A stretch of 7,439 bases of DNA from Candidatus Dormiibacterota bacterium (GTDB lineage: Bacteria > Chloroflexota > Dormibacteria > Aeolococcales > Aeolococcaceae): assembly GCA_027451645.1 (NCBI GenBank), contig DAIDIX010000087.1, positions 1-7,439 on the forward strand. Reading direction: 5' to 3'. Position numbers and translations under genes: made by a program. Positions within the stretch are counted from its first letter, which is position 1. The number at the start of each line of letters is the position of its first letter. This document shows positions 1-4,031 of the stretch, piece after piece. The notes beneath the pieces were generated by a model. It ran no database searches, was not told the origin of the DNA, and worked only from the letters and a program-made list of their open reading frames with translations.

Positions 1-38
1 TCCCGGTCAGACAGTTGTGAAGCGAGATTTCTCAGCAG

Positions 39-1817
39 CTACTCGAACGACAGGATGTAGGGATAGTGGGACTGCCCACCCTCATGGAGCTCGAACTCTA
101 TCTGCGTGTACTGCTCCTGAAGCAGTGCAAGCAGTGCAGCACTCTCATCAGAGGACGTATCCGATCCGGAATAGAGGGTGACAATTTCTGGCGTGGGATC
201 AGCACTTCCCACCACTTCCACCACAACTGCAGCTGGATCGCTTCCTACGGCAATGACATCCTCTCCGCTGATTGCGAGCACATCGCCAGCAGTGATCTTC
301 TTTCCGCCAAGCTTGCTGTTGCGCACTGCCCGTGTGATCTCAACACTCCGTACAGCATGGGCGGAATCTGTCATCTGTGAAACGGCAGTTTCAACTCCCT
401 CAGCTCCCTCAAGCCCGAAAAGTGCAGCCACACCCTCAGGCAGGGTCTTTGTTGGAATGACGTGGACATCCACGCCCTCATCCTCACCAACCTTCTGCAC
501 CTGGTCAGCAGTCATGACGATGTTGCTGTTGTTCGGCAGGAGCACCACGTGAGTTGCATGTGCTTCACGTACAGCATGGAGGAGATCCTCGATTGAGGGA
601 TTCATGGTCTGTCCACCCTCGACAACGACTGCAGCACCAAGGCTCTTCATGAGAGACCGGAATCCCTCTCCCTGTGCTACTGCAACGACAGCAAGTTCCC
701 GAGTGCTGGCCTCGCCAGTTGCTGAAGAGTGTGCAGCACCTGCATCCTCAAGAATGTCATGGTGCTGTTTTGACATGTCATCGACCTTGAGGTTGCTGAG
801 CCGTCCCCAGAGTGAGGCAGCAGCAATGACACTGTTCGGATCAAAGGTGTGGATGTGCACTTTCACAAGTTCCGGCTCACCCACTACAAGAGCAGATTCT
901 CCGAGTGCTGCGAGTTCAGTCCGAACGGCTTCCACCTCGCCCTCCACATCGTGGATGAGAAATTCCGTGCAGAACCCCCAGCCCTCTTCCCTGGCAGCGA
1001 CAGCAGCAGCACCAGTACGCTCACGTGTGCCAGCACCCATTGCGGGAGCAAGCACATCGCTGTGTCCAGCACTGCGCGGATTGCGCACAGTTGGGGCTCC
1101 AATAGCAGAGGCAGTGCCTCCAGATCCAGCACTCCATGTGAGCGGATCAATGCTCTGGAACGCACGCCACATGCCTTCAACGATGATTGCAAGTCCAAAT
1201 CCGCCTGCATCAACAACCCCTGCCTCACGGAGGATAGCGAGCTGCTCTGGAGTCTTCTCCACAGCATCATGAGCAGCAACGACAAGCGACTCGAACAGTG
1301 CCACAATGTCGTTCGACTCAAATGAACGGGCACTTTCTGCAATGACCCGTATGACAGTCAGCATTGTACCTTCTGTCGGCTTCATGACAGCCCTGTAGGC
1401 CACAGTTGCAGCATCTGACCATGCACGCACAAGGTCCTCGCATGCTGCCTGCTCCGCCTGCCCAATACCCTGGGCAAACCCCCTGATGATCTGGGAGAGG
1501 ATGACACCGCTGTTTCCCCGTGCACCCATGAGGGCACCATGTGCAACACCCCGCATGAACTCCCCAAGCTTTGCAGCATCTCCAAGCCCCTGGCCCTCAT
1601 CGACTGCAGAGCGGAGTGTCATGAACATGTTGCTCCCCGTATCGCCATCGGGAACGGGAAAGACATTGAGGTCATTGATGACTGTCCGGTTCGCATCAAG
1701 CCACGAGAGCGCATTTTCGAATGCAAACCTCAGGTGCGCAGCATTCACACCACTGAGTGCAGGAGACTCTCCGTCAGGAGTGCTTCCAGCACCTCCTTGC
1801 CTAGAAGATTTCGCCAT
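39..1817 (-). CDS. fakA: Fatty acid kinase ATP-binding subunit FakA (DAK2/YloV family)
   Basis: 592 residues. FakA phosphorylates fatty acids bound to a FakB partner, yielding acyl-phosphate for phospholipid synthesis in the cytoplasm. An N-terminal DhaL/DAK2 kinase domain (about residues 20-220) carries the nucleotide/Mg loop PVPDGDTGSNM (54-64, with D57 and D59) and GARGNSGVILSQ (98-109). The middle domain keeps a Cys in GFCTEF (C283) and two His in KVHIH (H321, H323), the residues that bind zinc in Staphylococcus FakA. The C-terminal third (about 375-592) resembles the DegV-like part of YloV. The start is the ATG at 1817 because GGAGGAG lies 9 bases upstream; an in-frame upstream GTG at 1850 would add 11 residues without that support. 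It overlaps the preceding Asp23-family gene by 17 bases, so translation is probably coupled. Family members are about 550 residues; the extra length is largely a Gly/Ala/Ser-rich linker near residues 225-275. No fakB is in the window. Family assignment is secure; kinase activity is inferred. Confidence 0.93.
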   Translation of the reverse strand: MAKSSRQGGAGSTPDGESPALSGVNAAHLRFAFENALSWLDANRTVINDLNVFPVPDGDTGSNMFMTLRSAVDEGQGLGDAAKLGEFMRGVAHGALMGARGNSGVILSQIIRGFAQGIGQAEQAACEDLVRAWSDAATVAYRAVMKPTEGTMLTVIRVIAESARSFESNDIVALFESLVVAAHDAVEKTPEQLAILREAGVVDAGGFGLAIIVEGMWRAFQSIDPLTWSAGSGGTASAIGAPTVRNPRSAGHSDVLAPAMGAGTRERTGAAAVAAREEGWGFCTEFLIHDVEGEVEAVRTELAALGESALVVGEPELVKVHIHTFDPNSVIAAASLWGRLSNLKVDDMSKQHHDILEDAGAAHSSATGEASTRELAVVAVAQGEGFRSLMKSLGAAVVVEGGQTMNPSIEDLLHAVREAHATHVVLLPNNSNIVMTADQVQKVGEDEGVDVHVIPTKTLPEGVAALFGLEGAEGVETAVSQMTDSAHAVRSVEITRAVRNSKLGGKKITAGDVLAISGEDVIAVGSDPAAVVVEVVGSADPTPEIVTLYSGSDTSSDESAALLALLQEQYTQIEFELHEGGQSHYPYILSFE

Positions 1818-2199
1818 GATCGCGGTCTCCTCCGTGGATCCCCTGGACATTGATGTTCACTGCTGAGACTGTGAGCCCCATTGTGCGCTCCACTGCATAG
1901 CCCACCATGCTCATGAGATTCTGGGCAACCTCGCTCACCCGAACGCCGTACTCGACAATGACGTACAGGTCGATTGCAACTCCCTCATTCGTCAGTGTGA
2001 CAACCACACCGCGGTGGATATTGTCCATGTTGAGCCGTTCAGCAATGCCATCCCGGAGTCCGCGCGCTGCCATGCCCACTATGCCGTAACATTCATTAGC
2101 GACATGTCCCACAAGCGTCATGATTGCGTGCTTCGAGACTTCGACTCGGCCAAGCTCCTCCTGGCGGACGAGTATCTCGGATACGGGCACAGAACTCAT
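1801..2199 (-). CDS. Asp23/Gls24-family (YloU-like) envelope stress protein
   Basis: 132 residues, matching the Asp23/Gls24 (DUF322) family from near its N-terminus: an opening LGRVEVSKHAIMTLVGHVA segment, a central IVG-M-A-RGLRD stretch, the strand-rich VVVTLTNEGVAIDLYVIVEYGVRV, then an amphipathic helix (VAQNLMSMVGYAVERTMG) and a closing strand VSAVNINVQGI. No signal peptide or membrane segment is visible, so it is probably cytoplasmic or membrane-associated through partners. In B. subtilis the homologue yloU sits directly before yloV (fakA), divergent from rpmB, exactly as here. The molecular function of this small subfamily is unsettled; the larger Asp23 is a membrane-associated cell-wall stress protein in Staphylococcus. 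The start is the ATG at 2199, with GAGGTG 6 bases upstream; a GTG at 2208 falls inside that Shine-Dalgarno and is less likely. It is the first gene of the operon with fakA. Confidence 0.9.
   Translation of the reverse strand: MSSVPVSEILVRQEELGRVEVSKHAIMTLVGHVANECYGIVGMAARGLRDGIAERLNMDNIHRGVVVTLTNEGVAIDLYVIVEYGVRVSEVAQNLMSMVGYAVERTMGLTVSAVNINVQGIHGGDRDHGEIF
1827..1833 (-). promoter_or_regulatory. Ribosome binding site of fakA
   Basis: On the minus strand this reads GGAGGAG, 9 bases before the ATG at 1817. It lies inside the 3' end of the Asp23-family gene and decides the fakA start in favour of the internal ATG over the longer in-frame reading. Confidence 0.8.
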
Positions 2200-2205
2200 G
2201 ATGAA

Positions 2206-2211
2206 CACCTC
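2206..2211 (-). promoter_or_regulatory. Ribosome binding site of the Asp23-family gene
   Basis: Minus-strand GAGGTG, 6 bases from the ATG at 2199. It overlaps the alternative GTG start at 2208 and so argues against the longer reading. Confidence 0.7.
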
Positions 2212-2239
2212 AACATACTGATGGTCGCGTCTCTATACT
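2210..2239 (+). promoter_or_regulatory. Candidate promoter of rpmB
   Basis: TCAACA (2210-2215) and TATACT (2234-2239) are separated by 18 bases. The -10 matches the sigma-70 type consensus at five of six positions; the -35 matches at four. A second -10-like hexamer, TAGAAT, follows immediately at 2239-2244. Transcription would start near 2246-2251, giving a leader of about 60 bases before the rpmB ATG that contains the 2254-2276 hairpin. The -35 element overlaps the ribosome binding site of the opposite gene. Confidence 0.45.
2232..2237 (-). promoter_or_regulatory. Candidate -10 element for the Asp23-fakA operon
   Basis: TATAGA on the minus strand, about 33 bases before the translation start. 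I see no convincing -35 hexamer at 16-18 bases upstream, where sequence belonging to the rpmB leader hairpin lies. It overlaps the plus-strand -10 candidate for rpmB. This is a motif call only. Confidence 0.35.
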
Positions 2240-2253
2240 AGAATATTGTCCAG

Positions 2254-2276
2254 TGCTCTGCTATGCCGGCAGAGCA
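2254..2276 (+). promoter_or_regulatory. Hairpin in the rpmB leader
   Basis: TGCTCTGC (2254-2261) and GCAGAGCA (2269-2276) are perfect reverse complements: an 8-bp stem with a 7-base loop. It lies 32 bases before the rpmB start and just downstream of the candidate transcription start. It could be an mRNA structure for control of L28 translation or stability, or a DNA operator for either divergent gene. There is no T-tract after it, so it is not a standard terminator. The structure is directly visible; any function is inference. Confidence 0.5.
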
Positions 2277-2308
2277 GACATCATCGAAGAGGAAGAGCAG
2301 AGAGAACT

Positions 2309-2503
2309 ATGGCACAGCGATGCGATGTGTGTGGAAAGGGTCCCATGACTGGCAACAATGTCAGTCATTCAAAGCGGCATACCCGCCGCAGGTTCATGCC
2401 GAACCTTCACCCAACCCATGTACTGGTAAATGGCCGGCTTCTCCGCGTGACTGCATGCACCCGCTGCATCCGCACACAGATGAAGCAGTACGCCACGAAG
2501 TAG
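2309..2503 (+). CDS. rpmB: 50S ribosomal protein L28 (bL28), zinc-binding type
   Basis: 64 residues, the normal length for bacterial L28, a component of the large ribosomal subunit. It opens MAQRCDVCGKGP and contains the family signature GNNVSHS followed by a basic stretch RHTRRRFMPNLH. Four cysteines in two CxxC pairs (C5, C8 and C50, C53) form the zinc-ribbon signature of the C+ form of L28; in many bacteria a cysteine-free paralogue replaces this form under zinc limitation through Zur, but no such paralogue or Zur site is visible here. The reading frame is open upstream to a TTG at 2246, but that extension is not L28-like. The Shine-Dalgarno is weak and merely purine-rich (AGAGAG just before the ATG). 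It is divergent from the Asp23-fakA operon and convergent with rlmN. Confidence 0.96.
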   Translation: MAQRCDVCGKGPMTGNNVSHSKRHTRRRFMPNLHPTHVLVNGRLLRVTACTRCIRTQMKQYATK

Positions 2504-2511
2504 AACCATGG

Positions 2512-2549
2512 AGGGAACAGGCCTTCATCTACTGGGAATCCTGTTCCCT
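2512..2549. terminator. Convergent stem-loop between rpmB and rlmN
   Basis: AGGGAACAG (2512-2520) and CTGTTCCCT (2541-2549) pair perfectly over 9 bp around a 20-base loop. It begins 8 bases after the rpmB stop and contains the rlmN stop codon in its loop, so it could close transcription from both sides. Neither strand has a clear T-run after the stem, so it may act by factor-dependent termination or as an mRNA 3'-end stabiliser. Confidence 0.5.
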
Positions 2550-3686
2550 TGGTGATGGCTTTGCACGTGCAGGGCGGCTGAGAGTTCCATCCGGGAGCTG
2601 GAACCTTCGGGCCTCATAGGTGGCACGAAGCTGGCCGCATGCCCCCTCCGTTGACTGACCACGCGTATTCCGCACCGTCACATTCGCCTTTTCGATGCGT
2701 GCTACAAACCTGTCCACTCCAGCTGCATCCGGTCCATTCCATGGACTTCCCTCAATGCGGTTCATCGGAATGACATTCACATGCGCATGGTGCTGCCGTG
2801 CCAGTTTCGCAAGTGCGGCTGCCTGCACCGGGGTGTCATTGATTCCCTCGATGAGACACCACTCATATGTTGCACGCCTTCCCGTTTTCGCAGCATACTC
2901 CTCCACCTTTCTGCACACAAGATCGAGGGGGTATTTTGCATTGAGAGGAACGAGCCGTGTCCTGAGGTCGTCCGTTGCTGCATGGAGGGAAAGTGCAAGA
3001 GTCACAGGAATCCCTTCCTTCATGAGCCGTTCGATTCCCGGGACAACTCCGCTTGTTGAAACAGTGATGTGGCGGGCACTCATGCCGCGTTCATGGACGA
3101 GCCTCTTCACGACATCCACTGTTGTCTCGAGGTTTGCAAGAGGCTCACCCATTCCCATGAAGACGACATGGGTGACTGGATGCATCCCGTATTCCCGTGC
3201 AAGCATGTCTGCAAGGCGAACCTGGTCAAGCACTTCCCCAGGAGTGCAGTGCCGCATGAGTCCGAGCCGTCCCGTTGCACAGAATGGACAGCCTACTGCG
3301 CAGCCAACCTGTGAGCTGACACAGACAGTTGTGCGGGGATGCTGTGCCTTCCCGTAATGCATGACAACTGTCTCAATGGTTTTCCCGTCTGCAAGGGTAC
3401 CGATAACGGAAATCGTGCGGCCACCGTCATCGATTCGAACCTTGGCAGCCTCGACAGCAAGGAATGCATGTCTCTGTGCGAGCTTCCCCCGGAGATCCTG
3501 GGGAAATGAGGACACATCGTCCCAGCTCCGCACTGCAGGGTTCTTGAGTGCATCGCGAAGCTGCTGTTCACGCCATGCTGGTTCGCCAAGTTCTGCAAAC
3601 AGAGCAGACCTGCCCGCAGGCGATACATCCATTATTGCGAGGCGCTGCATCTGCACGTGTTCTGCAGTGTCAGCCATCACCATCAC
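2529..3686 (-). CDS. rlmN: Dual-specificity RNA methyltransferase RlmN
   Basis: 385 residues, the usual length. RlmN is a radical SAM enzyme that makes 2-methyladenosine at A2503 of 23S rRNA and, in several bacteria, at A37 of a set of tRNAs. The radical SAM cluster motif CAVGCPFC gives C129, C133 and C136. The two catalytic cysteines are also present: C122, seven residues before the cluster as in E. coli (C118), and C350 in GACGQL (E. coli C355). GMGEP (178-182) is the SAM-binding motif and SLHA (233-236) and VIPMN (305-309) are typical of the family. The GTG at 3686 lies 6 bases after AGGTGG (3693-3698); an ATG one codon later at 3683 is an equally possible start. The N-terminal segment is shorter and less conserved than the rest, as is normal. 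The C-terminal tail (about 365-385) is basic and probably disordered. It lies 25 bases downstream of tRNA-Leu on the same strand. Confidence 0.96.
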   Translation of the reverse strand: MMVMADTAEHVQMQRLAIMDVSPAGRSALFAELGEPAWREQQLRDALKNPAVRSWDDVSSFPQDLRGKLAQRHAFLAVEAAKVRIDDGGRTISVIGTLADGKTIETVVMHYGKAQHPRTTVCVSSQVGCAVGCPFCATGRLGLMRHCTPGEVLDQVRLADMLAREYGMHPVTHVVFMGMGEPLANLETTVDVVKRLVHERGMSARHITVSTSGVVPGIERLMKEGIPVTLALSLHAATDDLRTRLVPLNAKYPLDLVCRKVEEYAAKTGRRATYEWCLIEGINDTPVQAAALAKLARQHHAHVNVIPMNRIEGSPWNGPDAAGVDRFVARIEKANVTVRNTRGQSTEGACGQLRATYEARRFQLPDGTLSRPARAKPSPREQDSQ

Positions 3687-3692
3687 CCGTTG

Positions 3693-3698
3693 CCACCT
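3693..3698 (-). promoter_or_regulatory. Ribosome binding site of rlmN
   Basis: AGGTGG on the minus strand, 6 bases from GTG 3686 and 9 from ATG 3683. It lies between the tRNA 3' end and the gene, so the whole rlmN leader after tRNA processing would be about 25 bases. Confidence 0.65.
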
Positions 3699-3703
3699 AC
3701 CTG

Positions 3704-3709
3704 AAAAAA
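3704..3709 (-). other. T6 tract between tRNA-Leu and rlmN
   Basis: Six consecutive T on the minus strand, starting two bases after the encoded CCA. Following the stable tRNA acceptor/T-arm stack, it could act as a partial terminator, so that only some transcripts continue into rlmN. No separate hairpin precedes it. Confidence 0.4.
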
Positions 3710-3711
3710 TC

Positions 3712-3798
3712 TGGTGCCGAGGAAGGGACTCGAACCCTTACAAGCTTGCGCTCACTACCCCCTCAAAGTAGCGTGTCTACCAATTCCACCACCTCGGC
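3712..3798 (-). tRNA. tRNA-Leu (anticodon GAG), with encoded CCA
   Basis: 87 bases including an encoded CCA end (3714-3712). The acceptor stem GCCGAGG pairs perfectly with CCTCGGC; the discriminator base is A, as expected for bacterial tRNA-Leu. The anticodon stem CTACT/GGTAG (one U-G pair) encloses the loop TTGAGGG, with anticodon GAG and G at position 37. The T arm is AAGGG-TTCGAGT-CCCTT. A long variable arm with the small stem GAGC/GCTT and a GCAA loop marks a class II tRNA. It reads CUC and CUU leucine codons. It has its own candidate promoter upstream and is followed by six T residues and rlmN. Confidence 0.96.
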
Positions 3799-3825
3799 AA
3801 GGGATCACTGCGGTAGCCACAATGA

Positions 3826-3854
3826 ACTGTAATGTAGCATATCAACTCCCCCAA
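3826..3854 (-). promoter_or_regulatory. Candidate promoter of tRNA-Leu (and rlmN)
   Basis: On the minus strand TTGGGG (3854-3849) and TACAGT (3831-3826) are exactly 17 bases apart, ending 27 bases before the tRNA 5' end. Matches to the sigma-70 consensus are three and four of six, so this is a moderate motif call supported mainly by spacing and position. It could also supply rlmN by read-through. Confidence 0.35.
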
Positions 3855-3890
3855 TACTGCGGTGCTGGGAGGTCGCGAATATTGCTCACA

Positions 3891-3918
3891 GGCGGACAAA
3901 TGTCCGCCCGTTGTCCGC
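3891..3918. promoter_or_regulatory. Palindromic operator candidate upstream of clpC
   Basis: GGCGGACA-AA-TGTCCGCC (3891-3908) is a perfect 18-base inverted repeat with 8-bp arms and a 2-base centre. A third copy of the half-site, TGTCCGC, lies at 3912-3918, 11 bases after the second (3901-3907), roughly one helical turn. It stands just upstream of the AT-rich TATATAGA stretch (3925-3932), the best -10-like sequence for clpC, so a bound protein would cover the -35 region. It does not match CIRCE, the HspR HAIR element, or the ClgR motif CGC-N5-GCG as I know them. The site is symmetric and may also influence the divergent tRNA-rlmN side. The repeat is seen; the operator role is inferred. Confidence 0.55.
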
Positions 3919-3924
3919 GATGAA

Positions 3925-3932
3925 TATATAGA
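3925..3932 (+). promoter_or_regulatory. Possible -10 region of clpC
   Basis: TATATAGA contains two overlapping -10-like hexamers (TATATA and TATAGA), about 100 bases before the preferred clpC start. At the proper distance upstream there is only G+C-rich palindrome sequence and no good -35 hexamer, which would suit an activator-dependent or alternative promoter. Weak motif evidence. Confidence 0.3.
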
Positions 3933-4017
3933 GTCTATCCATAGCAACGACATGATTATCGACCATGATGGGCGCACCTGGTTCCCACATTGTCGGGGAC
4001 CAGTACCAGTCATTACG

Positions 4018-4025
4018 AAAAGGGG
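4018..4025 (+). promoter_or_regulatory. Ribosome binding site of clpC
   Basis: AAAAGGGG, 6 bases before the GTG at 4032. No comparable purine run precedes the longer in-frame TTG start at 3990, so this site favours the GTG. Confidence 0.55.
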
Positions 4026-4031
4026 AAGCCT

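Noticed and set aside
1..38. Start of recG or another gene downstream of fakA
   Set aside because: recG is common near fakA, but these 38 bases show no start codon with a ribosome binding site on the minus strand, so nothing can be assigned.
604..1272. A 222-codon open frame on the plus strand opposite fakA
   Set aside because: Its product is Ser/Thr/Pro/Ala-rich with no family resemblance, and it mirrors the codon bias of fakA. Antisense shadow.
2246..2308. A longer L28 starting at TTG 2246
   Set aside because: The added residues are Arg/Ser-rich and unlike any L28 N-terminus; the segment is better explained as leader with a hairpin.
3712..3798. tRNA-Leu as an attachment site of an integrated element
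   Set aside because: No integrase, no repeated copy of the tRNA 3' end and no foreign genes on either side in this window.
3799..4031. CIRCE, HAIR (HspR), CtsR or ClgR boxes in the clpC control region
   Set aside because: I searched by eye for the known motifs and found none; only the unrelated GGCGGACA palindrome stands out.
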